The notes under the pieces are model-generated. The model worked only from the letters and a program-made list of their open reading frames with translations, had not been told where the DNA came from and made no database searches. Positions 16,913-25,685 of a stretch of 33,537 nt of DNA are shown here, piece after piece. Every line of letters starts with the position of its first letter. Position 1 is the first letter of the stretch. The DNA is from an uncultured Collinsella sp. Its GTDB lineage: Bacteria > Actinomycetota > Coriobacteriia > Coriobacteriales > Coriobacteriaceae. A program made the translations under genes and the position numbers. Location: assembly GCA_902496375.1 (NCBI GenBank), contig CABVAS010000003.1, positions 1 to 33,537 of the forward strand. The letters are read 5' to 3'.

Positions 16913-17857
16913 CTATTCCTCGCGGTCGAACTCCTCATCGGCTTCGAGCACGCGACCGCTGTAGTTGACGTGACCGGTCACGGCATCCATGTCACCGGTC
17001 TCGATAAAACGTGCGACCGTGCACTCGTAATCGACCAGCGCGCGATCAAAGACCTCGGGGAAACTCTCGTTCGAGACCTCGTCGGTAAAGGGATTCTTCC
17101 ATGTCAGATGGCCCAGGTTGCCGGTGCGCTCGGGCAACTCCGTCGTCACGCGATGGGCAAGGCCGTCGAGCAGCGAGTAGTCGTGCACCAAGCCCTCAAC
17201 CAGCGAGATCGCGCGCGTCTTTGCGGAGCCGGCCGGCTCAATCGCGCGGTAAAGTCGCTGCATATTGGCAACGGCAGCACCGTACTCCCCCGCCGGAATG
17301 TCAATGCCGTACACGCGTCCGGCAACATAGCTCATCAGCACGCCGGCCACGCGATTGATGCGATCGGTGGTGACGATCTCGCCCGCCGGCGGGTAATCGT
17401 CGACCGTGGCGCCATCGCGTTTAAGCTGCAGCATCAGCACATCCAGGTCGCTCTCGATCACGGCATGGACCTGACTGCTCGAATTCTCAAGCTCTGAATC
17501 GGACTCCACGATGCCAAACTGCTGCTCATAGACAAAAGGATGGGCGTTGCGGTCGAGCACGTAATGAGACAGCAGGCCCAGCGCAAAGGCACGACCCAAG
17601 CTGGCGTCGCGCGGCAGCAGATGCGACACGCCGTCGCGCAGGCACGCGAACTGGCGAGACATGCGCGACCGATGCATGACCTGCGCCAGCAGCGTACAGT
17701 CGGAAACACGCGGTGTCAGAATGTGAAAGAAAAACGGGTCGGGGCCTTGGTTGCCCAAGATAAAGGCAATGCGCTCTTCATCGGACGTGATGACGCCCTG
17801 CGGAAGACGGTCGATGCTTTCCTCGCCAAACAGATGATGGGTGATAAGCGCGGGCAT
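16913..17857 (-). CDS. Zinc-dependent phospholipase C family protein
   Basis: 314 residues, similar to the zinc-dependent phospholipase C/S1-P1 nuclease fold (PF00882 type). Supporting motifs are the N-terminal PALITHHLFGE, GNQGPDPFFF (about 36-45) and GLLSHYVLDRNAHPFVYEQQ (about 93-112), which give several His and Asp ligands. No signal peptide is seen, so unlike secreted phospholipase C it is probably cytoplasmic; its substrate is unclear. The ATG at 17857 has AAAGGA 6 nt upstream; the open frame to 17887 is less likely. It lies 92 bp downstream of the system 2 LytTR regulator and may be part of that operon. Confidence 0.8.
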   Translation of the reverse strand: MPALITHHLFGEESIDRLPQGVITSDEERIAFILGNQGPDPFFFHILTPRVSDCTLLAQVMHRSRMSRQFACLRDGVSHLLPRDASLGRAFALGLLSHYVLDRNAHPFVYEQQFGIVESDSELENSSSQVHAVIESDLDVLMLQLKRDGATVDDYPPAGEIVTTDRINRVAGVLMSYVAGRVYGIDIPAGEYGAAVANMQRLYRAIEPAGSAKTRAISLVEGLVHDYSLLDGLAHRVTTELPERTGNLGHLTWKNPFTDEVSNESFPEVFDRALVDYECTVARFIETGDMDAVTGHVNYSGRVLEADEEFDREE

Positions 17858-17949
17858 AATGATCCTTTCGATTTCATTCGATGCCACCCATTATGCCCAC
17901 CGCGCGCCCATGCCAAACCTGCGATGGTAAACGACGGCACGCAGACCGT

Positions 17950-18684
17950 CTACGCAAGCCCCAAGTGTGCTTTAACCTCGGCAGCGCGACGGCGGGACAC
18001 GGGCACCGTCGAGGTTACGCGATCGAGCCTGAGCTCCATAAGACCCGTGGAACCGATCTCGACATTGTGCACGTCTTCCAAATTGACCAGGTAGCTGCGA
18101 TGAACGCGAATAAAGCCCTCGGAGTCCAAGCGACGCTCGAGCGAGGAGATCGACTCATTGATCAGGTACGTTCCCTCGGCGCAGATGGCGTTGCAAAAAT
18201 CGGCGCGCGCCTCAAAATAGCAGACGTCTGCGGCGGGAATGAACACCTTTTTGCCCCCGCGGTCCACCGTCAGACGCAAAGGCTGGCGCGGAGCATGGAT
18301 AACACGACGGGCACCCAAGGCTGCCTCGATCTTGTCGAGTGCCTTTGACAGGCGTGCGTCCTCGACCGGCTTGACGACATAGTCGACCGCATCAAGGTTA
18401 TACGCATCGGCGGCAAATTCGGCAAACGCCGTCACAAACACAACCACCGGCGGCGTCTTTAGGTTCTGCAGCGTCTCGGCAAGCTCAATTCCCGAGCGGC
18501 CGGGCATCGTGATGTCCAAAAACAACACGTTGGGCTTGTTCGAGAGAATCGACTCCACGGCCTCGGTGACATTGCCCGCCTCGGCAATCTGACCCACACG
18601 CGTATCCTTTTCCAACAGATAGCGTAGCTCAGCCCTAATGGGAGGCTCGTCATCAACCACCAAGATGTTCCAGCCTTCGGACAT
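17950..18684 (-). CDS. LytTR-family response regulator (system 2)
   Basis: 244 residues, clearly paralogous to the regulator at 12064. Receiver: LVVDDEPPIRAEL, phosphoacceptor Asp57 in VLFLDITMPG, VFVTAF and VVKPVE. LytTR domain: VFIPAADVCYFEA, FIRVHRSYLVNLEDV and TVPVSRRRAAEVK. The ATG at 18684 has AGAGGGG about 7 nt upstream. It follows the system 2 kinase by 38 bp. The two regulators share most positions in the DNA-contact SRRR region, so cross-binding of each other's targets is possible. Confidence 0.9.
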   Translation of the reverse strand: MSEGWNILVVDDEPPIRAELRYLLEKDTRVGQIAEAGNVTEAVESILSNKPNVLFLDITMPGRSGIELAETLQNLKTPPVVVFVTAFAEFAADAYNLDAVDYVVKPVEDARLSKALDKIEAALGARRVIHAPRQPLRLTVDRGGKKVFIPAADVCYFEARADFCNAICAEGTYLINESISSLERRLDSEGFIRVHRSYLVNLEDVHNVEIGSTGLMELRLDRVTSTVPVSRRRAAEVKAHLGLA

Positions 18685-18722
18685 ATGTGCTTCCCCTCTT
18701 TTTCTCTCAATCCAACCGCGTG

Positions 18723-20108
18723 CTACGCCGTCAACGGCGCCGGCTCATGCGGCTCGCCGTTCAGCTCGACGATGACCTGCGTTCCCACGCCCTCCTGGGA
18801 CTTCACGCGCATGCCGGAATCTTCTCCGTAAAAGAAATGGATGCGCTGAAGCACGTTGAAGAGCGCCAGGCCGCAACCTCGCTTGACGGAGCCGTCGGCG
18901 GTAATGCTCTCGGGCTCCTCCAGGCGATGTTGCTCAAACAGATGCGCGCAGACTTCTTCGCTCATACCGATGCCGTCGTCCTCGACGATGATCTCCAAAC
19001 CGTCATCGGTCTCGAAAGCCCTAACATGAATAGAAAGCGGCTCGGTCTCGCGCTGCGCGTGCTTGATGCAGTTTTCGAGCAACGGCTGCAAGATAAACGG
19101 CGGCACCATGCAATCGCGCACCTCAAAGTCGATATCGACCGAGACGCGCAGACGGCCGTCGCCATAACGAGCCTGCATAAGATTGATATAGCGAGTGCCC
19201 TGTTCCACCTCGTGCTCGAGCGTTGTGAGGGTATCGGAATCAGAAAGCGTCTGACGGTAGTAGTTGGAGAAGTCGATCAGCAGCGATCGTGCCTTGTCGG
19301 GCTCGGTTCGAACGAGCGACACGATGGTGCTGATGGTGTTAAACAGAAAATGAGGATCGACCTGCGATTGCAAGGCGCGCAGCTCCACGCGGGCCGTAAG
19401 CTCGTCCTGGCGCTCGAGCTCAAAGCTCGCAAGCTGCGTGGAAATGAGGTCGGCAAAGCCCGAGGCAAGCGCCGTCTGGCGCATATCGATGCTGCTCAGA
19501 CGGGGATAATACAGCTCGAGCGTGCCCACGCAATGCCCGCGCACGGTAAGCGGTGCGACAATACCGGCGCGCAGGCGCGGAAAGTAGCCACCTATCTCGG
19601 TCGAGGCATCGCGCGAGAACACGCTTTGCTCACCGCTGTTGATCACGTTGAGCGTAGTCCGCAGCACCACCGGGGTGCCCGCGGGGCATTTTGCCGAGTC
19701 CTCGCCCCAGCTTGCCAACACCTGCTTGCCGTCGGTAAAGCAGATGGCAGAGGCGATAGTTTCGGACAGGATGATCTTAGAGGCGCCTAGGGCAGCTTCG
19801 GGCGTAAGGCCGCGCGACGTGTAGGCGAATATTTTTGAAGCGATGGCGAGCGTGCGGTCGGTTGCGCTCGATGTGAGGTCGTCGGGAACGACAAAGACGT
19901 ACGAGAAGAAGAAGCACAGCATGACCAAGCCGGCAATGACGACAACGGCCGGAACGGGATTGGGATTATCGGTTAGATCCCAGATGAGCAGCAGGATAAG
20001 CAGCGGAACGACAATACCGAGCAAGATGGCTTGAACCACATGCTGAGCGGTACGAAAGACCTTGGTAGAGTTGTAGCTCTTGCCCAGAATCAGCCTATTG
20101 AGATCCAC
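18723..20108 (-). CDS. LytS-like sensor histidine kinase (system 2)
   Basis: 461 residues. Two transmembrane helices (about 25-46 and 54-75), GAF-like region, LQSQVDPHFLFNTISTIV with the phosphoacceptor His, N box LQPLLENCIKHAQ, DDGIGMSEE and a Gly-rich GCGLALFNVL segment. The layout matches the system 1 kinase (12853). The start is decided by the ribosome binding site: AAGGAG directly abuts an ATG at 20114 (0 nt spacing, unlikely to work), while a GTG two codons later has the same AGGAG at 6 nt, so I place the start at the GTG, 20108. The open frame continues upstream to 20177 without a site. Confidence 0.85.
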   Translation of the reverse strand: MDLNRLILGKSYNSTKVFRTAQHVVQAILLGIVVPLLILLLIWDLTDNPNPVPAVVVIAGLVMLCFFFSYVFVVPDDLTSSATDRTLAIASKIFAYTSRGLTPEAALGASKIILSETIASAICFTDGKQVLASWGEDSAKCPAGTPVVLRTTLNVINSGEQSVFSRDASTEIGGYFPRLRAGIVAPLTVRGHCVGTLELYYPRLSSIDMRQTALASGFADLISTQLASFELERQDELTARVELRALQSQVDPHFLFNTISTIVSLVRTEPDKARSLLIDFSNYYRQTLSDSDTLTTLEHEVEQGTRYINLMQARYGDGRLRVSVDIDFEVRDCMVPPFILQPLLENCIKHAQRETEPLSIHVRAFETDDGLEIIVEDDGIGMSEEVCAHLFEQHRLEEPESITADGSVKRGCGLALFNVLQRIHFFYGEDSGMRVKSQEGVGTQVIVELNGEPHEPAPLTA

Positions 20109-20141
20109 CGTCATCTCCTTCTTACCGACGCACCCCATAGC

Positions 20142-20168
20142 AATAAAGAGGGCCGCAAGCGACCCTCT
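20142..20168 (-). terminator. Terminator of the permease-amidohydrolase operon
   Basis: Minus-strand AGAGGGTCG-CTTG-CGGCCCTCT (9 bp with one G-U) followed by TTTATT, about 60 bp after the stop at 20227. It ends only 33 nt before the GTG start of the kinase gene. Confidence 0.8.
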
Positions 20169-20226
20169 CCATTGCATTATGCAATCAAATACTGTGTTTT
20201 ACATCCAGCCATCGACAAACGGTATC

Positions 20227-21504
20227 TTAGGCGCTGTATTTGTTGGCCTCGCCAAAGGTGCCTGCCTCGACGATCCAGCCGTCCTTCATGATGACGTCCA
20301 TGTTGTCGGTGTTGAGCACGTGGATGTCGGCGGCGACGTCACCGTTGACGACCAGCAGGTCGGCGCACTTGCCGGCCTCGATGGAACCGGTCTCGTCCTC
20401 GATGTGGCACATCTTGGCACCGTTGAGGGTGGCACAGGTGATGGTCTCGACCGGGGTGAAGCCGATCTTGTCGACGAACTCGTACATCTCCTCGATGGAG
20501 CAGGTGCCGTACGGGGTGACGAAGGAGAAGGAGTCGGAGCCGATCGTCATGACGACGCCACGCTTCTTGGCCTCGCGCAGGCAGTCGTAGTTGCGCTGCA
20601 GCTCCTTCTCGACCAGGGTGCCCTCGTACTTGTCGTGCAGCTCGGGGACGTAGACGGGCGGATAGGTGGCGTACCAGGTGGGCAGGAAGGCGATCGTCGG
20701 GGTGAAGAAGGTGCCCTGCTCGGCCATGAGGTCCATGGTGCGCTCATCGATATCGAAGCCGTGAATCAGCTGCTCGCAGCCAAAGCGAACGGAATCGTAG
20801 GCAGCGGCGTGGTTGTTGTAGCAGTGGCTCCACACGGGGATACCGACCATCTTTGCCTCTTCGACCACGGCCTGGATCTCCTCGGAGCAATAGTGCTGGT
20901 CGCGACCGGAATCCCAGCGCCAGATGCCGCCACCGGTAGCCCAGATCTTGATGGCATCGGGGTTCTCGCGCAGGCGACGACGGACGGCCTTGCGCAGATC
21001 CCAAGGACCATCGACCTGGTCGCCCCAGGGGTGGGATTCCTTGTTGAGCTCCTGGGTGCAGTGGTGGGAGTCACCGTGGCCGGCAACGCGGCAGAAGCCG
21101 AGGCCGGTGGCCAGAACGCGCGGGCCCTTAAAGACGCCCTTGTCGATGCAGTCACGGATCTGGATACCAAAGCGGCCGATCTCGCAGACGGTGGTGAGGC
21201 CGTGGGTGAGGCAGTCGTAGGCCTGCTTGACGGCGACGGCCTGCTTCTCGAGGAGCGGCTGCATGACCCAATCGGTGTCATCGTCGGTCAGGTTGCCCGA
21301 GAAGTGCAGGTGGGTGTCGATCAGGCCGGGAAGGACGGTCTTGCCGGCGGCGTCGATAACCTCAACGCCCTCGGGAAGGTCCTGCATAGCACCGGCGTAC
21401 TCGATCTTGCCGCTGTCGTCGACGAGAACGAGGGAGTTCTCGACCGGCTCGGCGCCGGTGCCGTCGATGAGCTTGCCGCCAACGATTGCATACTTAGTGG
21501 ACAT
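20227..21504 (-). CDS. Metal-dependent amidohydrolase (imidazolonepropionase/prolidase-like)
   Basis: 425 residues of the amidohydrolase superfamily with a binuclear-type metal site: His65 and His67 in GLIDTHLHFSG, candidate carbamylated Lys186 in DAIKIWATGG, His227 (VWSHCYN), His248 (LIHGFD) and Asp324 (TIGSDSF). The N- and C-terminal beta-sandwich segments (GGKLIDGTG; GSIEAGKCADLLVVNGD) are typical of imidazolonepropionase-like and Xaa-Pro dipeptidase-like hydrolases. The ATG at 21504 has AAGGAGG 5 nt upstream. It follows the amino-acid permease by 130 bp, so the pair probably imports and cleaves an amide or dipeptide compound. Confidence 0.85.
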   Translation of the reverse strand: MSTKYAIVGGKLIDGTGAEPVENSLVLVDDSGKIEYAGAMQDLPEGVEVIDAAGKTVLPGLIDTHLHFSGNLTDDDTDWVMQPLLEKQAVAVKQAYDCLTHGLTTVCEIGRFGIQIRDCIDKGVFKGPRVLATGLGFCRVAGHGDSHHCTQELNKESHPWGDQVDGPWDLRKAVRRRLRENPDAIKIWATGGGIWRWDSGRDQHYCSEEIQAVVEEAKMVGIPVWSHCYNNHAAAYDSVRFGCEQLIHGFDIDERTMDLMAEQGTFFTPTIAFLPTWYATYPPVYVPELHDKYEGTLVEKELQRNYDCLREAKKRGVVMTIGSDSFSFVTPYGTCSIEEMYEFVDKIGFTPVETITCATLNGAKMCHIEDETGSIEAGKCADLLVVNGDVAADIHVLNTDNMDVIMKDGWIVEAGTFGEANKYSA

Positions 21505-21576
21505 GGTTCCTCCTTATGGATCCATATAGTGGGCGAGGCCATGTTGGGCTAGGCCTCACAAAGCTACCCAAGTGGT

Positions 21577-21628
21577 GCCGGGTTCGGTGCGCGGGAGAGA
21601 GGATTCCGCGCACCCGATCCGCCCCGGC
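21577..21628 (-). other. Intercistronic hairpin between permease and amidohydrolase
   Basis: Stem with TGCGCGG/CCGCGCA in the middle and GCCGGG/CCCGGC at the base, no T tract on the minus strand. It could be an mRNA stability or processing element separating the two cistrons. Confidence 0.5.
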
Positions 21629-21634
21629 TAGGCG

Positions 21635-23086
21635 TTACTTTTTGCGGGAATTGGTGAAAGCCATGAGGGCCAGGCCGATAGCCAACCAGCCGATCACGAT
21701 GCTCCACTCCACCATGTTGAGGGAGGCGGGAGAGAACGGAATCACGAGCAGGCCGATGATGATGGCGCAGGCGGCGATAGCGAGGCCGATGCCAAACTTG
21801 CCGCCGGGCACCTCGTAGGGACGAGGCAGATCGGGCTCGGTGAAGCGCATGCGCAGGCAGGCGAGGGCGACCATGCCGCAGGAGAAGATGAAGGCGAGAG
21901 CCGACACGTTGGTCAGAGGAATGAGCATGTTCTTGCCCAGGAACGGACCGATGACAGTGATGACGCCCAGAACGACGCAGGCAAGCTTGGGAGCGCCGGA
22001 CTTGGGGTCGACCTCGGCGAACTTCTCAGGCAGCTGGCCCTTGCGACCCATGGCGAGCATGATGCGGCTCGTGGCGCCATAGAAGGAGTTCATCGGGCCC
22101 ATGGGTCCAAGCGTGGCGATGACGAGCATGGCCAGGTACAGGAGCATGTTGATGCCCTTGAGGCAGGCAAGCGCGGGAACCGGGCTCTTAACAAACTCAT
22201 GCCAGTCGAGGATGGTGCCGAACGAGTAGATGCAGACCATGTAGAAGCCGCCGGCGGCCAGCAGGGCCAAGGAGATGATCTTGCCGAACTTGTTCCAGTT
22301 GAGGCCCTCAGCTGCTTCCTCAGCCTGCTGAGGAATGGTGTCGAAACCGGCGTAGAAGAACGGAGTTAGAACCAGGACCGACACGATGCCGGCGAACAGG
22401 CTGGTGCTTTCGGTAGCGGCCTTGCCGCCGCCAGCGCCGCTGACCTGGGAGAATACGGGCATGGCGTTGTCCGGCGAACCGGTGAACAGCGAGACGCCCA
22501 TGGCGAGCAGCATGCCGCAGAGCAGAGCCTTGGTCAGGAAGGCCTGGAGCTTGGCGGCCGAGCTGGCACCGCGGAAGTTGAGGAAGATGACGTAGACCGC
22601 AAAGCCGAGCGCGATCAGCGTCGGGAACAGGTAAACGTCGGCGCCTAGGATGGTGTAGAGCTTGACGGCGCGCAGCCACTCAAGACCGGGCAGGCTACCG
22701 AACATCTCGGACACGAGGGTCGAGATGGCGATAGCCTCCCACGGGCACAGGATTCCGTTGCCCAGGGCCAGGAGCCAACCGGTGATGTAGCTCAGCGTAC
22801 GGCCAAAGCTACGATCGACATACTCGACGATGCCGCCCGAGATGGGGATAGCAGCCGTGAGCTCACCGAAAACAGCTCCGACGGGCACGAGGAAGATTGC
22901 ACCCAAGAGGAATGCGATCATAGCGGGAACGGGACCGCCGCCCACGACCATCCAGTCGCCGACCTGCAGAACCCAACCGGTACCGATGATGGCACCGAAA
23001 CCGATGGTGAAGAAGTTCCAGAGCGAAAGCGTTTTCTTCATGCCGCCGTCGCCCTCGACTGCAACTTCCGCGTTCTTGTCCGCCAT
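21635..23086 (-). CDS. APC-superfamily amino-acid permease
   Basis: 483 residues with about 12 transmembrane segments. The N-terminal LWNFFTIGFGAIIGTGW is the helix 1 substrate-binding signature of the amino acid-polyamine-organocation superfamily (G-x-G-x3-G style). A second typical block is FFYAGFDTIPQQAEEA in helix 6, and ATSRIMLAMGRKGQLP follows helix 8. The ATG at 23086 has AAAGGAGGGG upstream. Together with the amidohydrolase it forms an import-and-hydrolyse operon; the permease substrate is probably an amino acid or dipeptide-like compound but cannot be named. Confidence 0.9.
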   Translation of the reverse strand: MADKNAEVAVEGDGGMKKTLSLWNFFTIGFGAIIGTGWVLQVGDWMVVGGGPVPAMIAFLLGAIFLVPVGAVFGELTAAIPISGGIVEYVDRSFGRTLSYITGWLLALGNGILCPWEAIAISTLVSEMFGSLPGLEWLRAVKLYTILGADVYLFPTLIALGFAVYVIFLNFRGASSAAKLQAFLTKALLCGMLLAMGVSLFTGSPDNAMPVFSQVSGAGGGKAATESTSLFAGIVSVLVLTPFFYAGFDTIPQQAEEAAEGLNWNKFGKIISLALLAAGGFYMVCIYSFGTILDWHEFVKSPVPALACLKGINMLLYLAMLVIATLGPMGPMNSFYGATSRIMLAMGRKGQLPEKFAEVDPKSGAPKLACVVLGVITVIGPFLGKNMLIPLTNVSALAFIFSCGMVALACLRMRFTEPDLPRPYEVPGGKFGIGLAIAACAIIIGLLVIPFSPASLNMVEWSIVIGWLAIGLALMAFTNSRKK

Positions 23087-23445
23087 TGTTCCCCTCCTTT
23101 CCTTTTTGACGCCCCTTGGCGTCACCCCTTGCGCGGTCCGTTTTGCCGCGCGCTTTTATTTCGTGGCTTTAAGATACGGCCTTGGCACAGCAGCGCCGCT
23201 TGTAGCTCGACCGAAGGCAGAACTGTACAACGAACGGCACCGTTTTTGGGACGAACGGCGAGGGGCGCCACTCGTTGCGAGTGCCCGTTTTGATAACGCG
23301 ATTCGATCGCTCGCGGAGGGTGCCACTTTATGGCGACAGGCTCGCTCCCGTTCGTGCCGTTTACCGGGCTTTTGTCGCACGCACTCATTTGCTGCACGTC
23401 TTTTTTGTAGGATGGACGGGTTATACGTGAGACGAGGCGGTACAG
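23087..23445. other. Divergent intergenic region with two leader hairpins
   Basis: About 360 bp between the permease (minus) and the C39-like gene (plus). Two hairpins sit in the permease leader: GACGCC-CCTT-GGCGTC (23108-23123), and GCGCGG/CCGCGC (23131-23151) followed on the plus strand by TTTTATTT. No supported gene is seen; the minus-strand frame through it is the shadow of the C39-like gene. Confidence 0.5.
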
Positions 23446-24450
23446 ATGGCATACGGATACAACGACGGCGAACGACAGCGAAACGTTCGCCTTGCCGGGC
23501 GTACCACGCCAACATTCAGGAGTGTTTCTGACAGCGACGAGCCGCAGAACCCGCAGCGTCCGCAGGATCGCCCCTCGTCGTCTATGCCGCAGAATGCCAA
23601 CGCGCGTCAGGCTGATCGCCCATACTCGGGCACCCGTCAACGCCGGGCCGAAGTGCCTCGGCGGCAGAAAAACAATCGACGAAAGTCTGACAATCACATC
23701 AGCCGTTTCTTTTCGAAGCCCCGCGGCGGACGCAGCGCAAAGCAGCCACGGCCGATGGGACGTGTCAGGGCCGTCAGTCCGCGGATTCATCGTCTCTGTC
23801 TTGTCCTGTGCTCCATCATGGCATGTCTGGCCTTTGTGTATCTGGGGTCGTGTGCCTCGCATGGCTCTGCCGGCCTGGAGCCCACCGCCGAGGACAAGCT
23901 GCTCAAGGCCCCGGTTGCGCCCGGCTACTCGTTTGCGTTTTCGACCCCGCGCTCGCAGTGGCAAGCCGGCACCATGCCCCATATCTATCAGATAGATCCG
24001 GCATGGTCGGAGCTGCCCTACGCCGGCGGTACCATCCGTCAAAACGCCTGCGGCCCCACCTGTCTTACCATGGTCTACATTTATAAGACCGGCCACACCG
24101 ATATGACGCCGGTCGATATGTGCGCTCTTTCCGAGGCGGGCAACTATGCGCCCACCGGTGCCACCGAGTGGTCGTTTATGACGAGCGGTGCATGGCAGCT
24201 GGGGCTTAACGGGACGCAGCTCTACAACGATCGAGACTCGATGGCCCAGGCCTTGCGCTCGGGTGCTCCCGTAATCGCCGCCGTGCGCCCCGGCACGTTT
24301 ACCAACGTTGGTCATTACATCGTGCTCTACGGGATTGACGACGCCGACCAGATCGGTGTCTACGACCCCAACTCGCAAAGCCGCAGCGCCCGCCGCTGGG
24401 GCGTCGTAGAAGTCCTCAACGAAATCGAAGCCATGTGGGCCTACTACTAG
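23446..24450 (+). CDS. C39-like peptidase family protein, membrane or lipid anchored
   Basis: 334 residues. The first ~110 are Pro/Gln/Arg-rich and look disordered and cytoplasmic, then one hydrophobic segment (about 116-134), then a domain matching C39-like peptidases (PF13529 type): catalytic Cys202 in IRQNACGPTCLTMV, His290 in VGHYIVLYG and Asp307 in VYDPNS. The hydrophobic segment ends in LGSC (133-136), a lipobox, so an alternative start at Met104 (23755) would give a short basic N-region and a lipoprotein signal peptide. The ATG at 23446 has a moderate GAGG site. The domain would be outside the cell and may cleave peptides or cell-wall bonds. It is monocistronic. Confidence 0.75.
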   Translation: MAYGYNDGERQRNVRLAGRTTPTFRSVSDSDEPQNPQRPQDRPSSSMPQNANARQADRPYSGTRQRRAEVPRRQKNNRRKSDNHISRFFSKPRGGRSAKQPRPMGRVRAVSPRIHRLCLVLCSIMACLAFVYLGSCASHGSAGLEPTAEDKLLKAPVAPGYSFAFSTPRSQWQAGTMPHIYQIDPAWSELPYAGGTIRQNACGPTCLTMVYIYKTGHTDMTPVDMCALSEAGNYAPTGATEWSFMTSGAWQLGLNGTQLYNDRDSMAQALRSGAPVIAAVRPGTFTNVGHYIVLYGIDDADQIGVYDPNSQSRSARRWGVVEVLNEIEAMWAYY

Positions 24451-24608
24451 TCATTGGGGACAGACTTAAATGACTGGCCACTGGGGACGGCCTTTGCAGA
24501 CGACCGCTCGCACTGTCGAAAAGAACTGTCCCAAGATGCCGGCAGAAAGGAACGTCCCCAAGTGCTGGGTTTCCGCGGTCTGCAATGCTTCTCATGAACA
24601 GCCACCTC
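24451..24608. repeat. REP-like GGGGAC motif cluster after the C39-like gene
   Basis: GGGGACAG (24456-24463) and GGGGACGG (24483-24490) are followed by the matching CTGTCCCA (24526-24533) and CGTCCCCA (24553-24560), giving overlapping alternative hairpins. No coding sequence or transposase is seen. A related inverted motif occurs at 31796. Confidence 0.6.
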
Positions 24609-25657
24609 AATAGCAAAAGCCCCGCAGTCGGAGCGGACCGCGGGGCTCATGAAGAGAGGCTAGTTTGCGGGCGCCTTGCCCGGCGCCCACGAGAGAGGCA
24701 ATGGAGTAGAGGCTACTCGTGGATGCGCGTACCGGAGAGACCGGCCATGGTCTCGGCGGCCTTGTCCAGAGCGCCAATGATGCAGGTGCGGCCCTTGCGA
24801 GAACGGGCGAACTTGATGGCAGCGCGGACCTTGGGCTCCATGGAACCCTTGCCGAACTGGCCCTCGTCGGCCAGGCGCTCGGCCTCGTCGGCGGTGAGGT
24901 CCTCGAGCTCCTCCTGGTTGGGCTTGCCAAAGTTGATGGCGACATGCTCAACGGCGGTCAGCAGGAACAGGACGTCGGCGTCGCAGTCCTCGGCCAGCAG
25001 CTCGCCGCCCAGGTCCTTGTCGATGACGGCGGGGACGCCCTTGTAGCAGCCCTTGTTCTCGTAGTCGCGGACGACGGGGATGCCGCCGCCACCGCAGGCG
25101 ATGACGATGAACTCGTTATCGAGCAGGTTGAGGATGGAGTCGGCCTCGACGATCTTCTTGGGATCGGGGGAAGCGACGACGCGACGCCAGCCGCGGCCGG
25201 AATCCTCGACGAAGACCTTGGAGGGATCCTCGGCCATGAACTCCTTGGCCTGCTCCTCGGTGTAGAAGGGGCCGATCGGCTTGGTCGGGTTCTTGAACGC
25301 GGGATCGTCCGGGTCGCACTCGATCTGGGTGACGACGGTGGCGGCGTGCCAACGCTTATAGCGCTTGTGCATCTCGCGGCCGATGCCCTGCTGCAGGTGA
25401 TAACCAATGTAGCCCTGGGACATGGCGCCGCACTCGGGCAGCGGCATCTCGGGGGTGCCGATGGCGTCGTGGGCAGCGGCGAAGGCGTTCTGGATCATGC
25501 CGACCTGCGGGCCGTTGCCGTGGGTGATGATGATCTCGTTGCCCTGCTCGATCAGGCCGAGGAGAGCGTGGGCGGTGTTGCTCACGGCCTCGATCTGCTC
25601 GACGGGGTTGTTGCCGAGGGCGTTGCCGCCAAGGGCGACGACGATACGGTCGGGCTT
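24609..25657. repeat. Long direct repeat, copy 1 (arcC1 with terminator)
   Basis: About 1,049 bp that match 31814-32862 essentially base for base, with a constant 7,205 bp offset. It covers the terminator, 3' flank and nearly all of arcC1. The match breaks at 24608/31813 on one side and at 25658/32863 on the other, which is seven codons inside the arcC start. Confidence 0.95.
24615..24647 (-). terminator. Terminator of arcC1
   Basis: Minus-strand AGCCCCGC and GCGGGGCT stem (8 bp, 14 nt loop) followed by TTTT. Identical to the terminator at 31820 because it lies within the long repeat. Confidence 0.85.
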
Positions 25658-25675
25658 ACCGAAGGGTTTGGACAT
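24713..25675 (-). CDS. arcC: Carbamate kinase, copy 1 (last gene of arc operon)
   Basis: Last enzyme of the arginine deiminase pathway: carbamoyl phosphate plus ADP gives ATP, CO2 and ammonia. 320 residues, normal length. Amino-acid kinase motifs: VVALGGNALG (12-21), ITHGNGPQVG, CGGGGIPVV (near 193) and IDKDLGGELLA. The start ATG at 25675 is 10 bp from the arcB end in the same direction, with GGAGG close by. The protein is identical to the second copy at 31918 except Phe5 for Leu5, and the DNA matches almost perfectly, which points to a very recent duplication or ongoing gene conversion. Confidence 0.97.
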   Translation of the reverse strand: MSKPFGKPDRIVVALGGNALGNNPVEQIEAVSNTAHALLGLIEQGNEIIITHGNGPQVGMIQNAFAAAHDAIGTPEMPLPECGAMSQGYIGYHLQQGIGREMHKRYKRWHAATVVTQIECDPDDPAFKNPTKPIGPFYTEEQAKEFMAEDPSKVFVEDSGRGWRRVVASPDPKKIVEADSILNLLDNEFIVIACGGGGIPVVRDYENKGCYKGVPAVIDKDLGGELLAEDCDADVLFLLTAVEHVAINFGKPNQEELEDLTADEAERLADEGQFGKGSMEPKVRAAIKFARSRKGRTCIIGALDKAAETMAGLSGTRIHE

Positions 25676-25685
25676 GCGTGCCTCC

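Noticed and set aside
20080..21552. 490-codon plus-strand open frame
   Set aside because: Antisense shadow of the amidohydrolase, low-complexity Val/Asp/Gly/Leu-rich product typical of high-GC shadows.
23122..24378. 418-codon minus-strand open frame opposite the C39-like gene
   Set aside because: The plus-strand product has a recognisable Cys-His-Asp domain; the minus product is Arg/His-rich without a domain.
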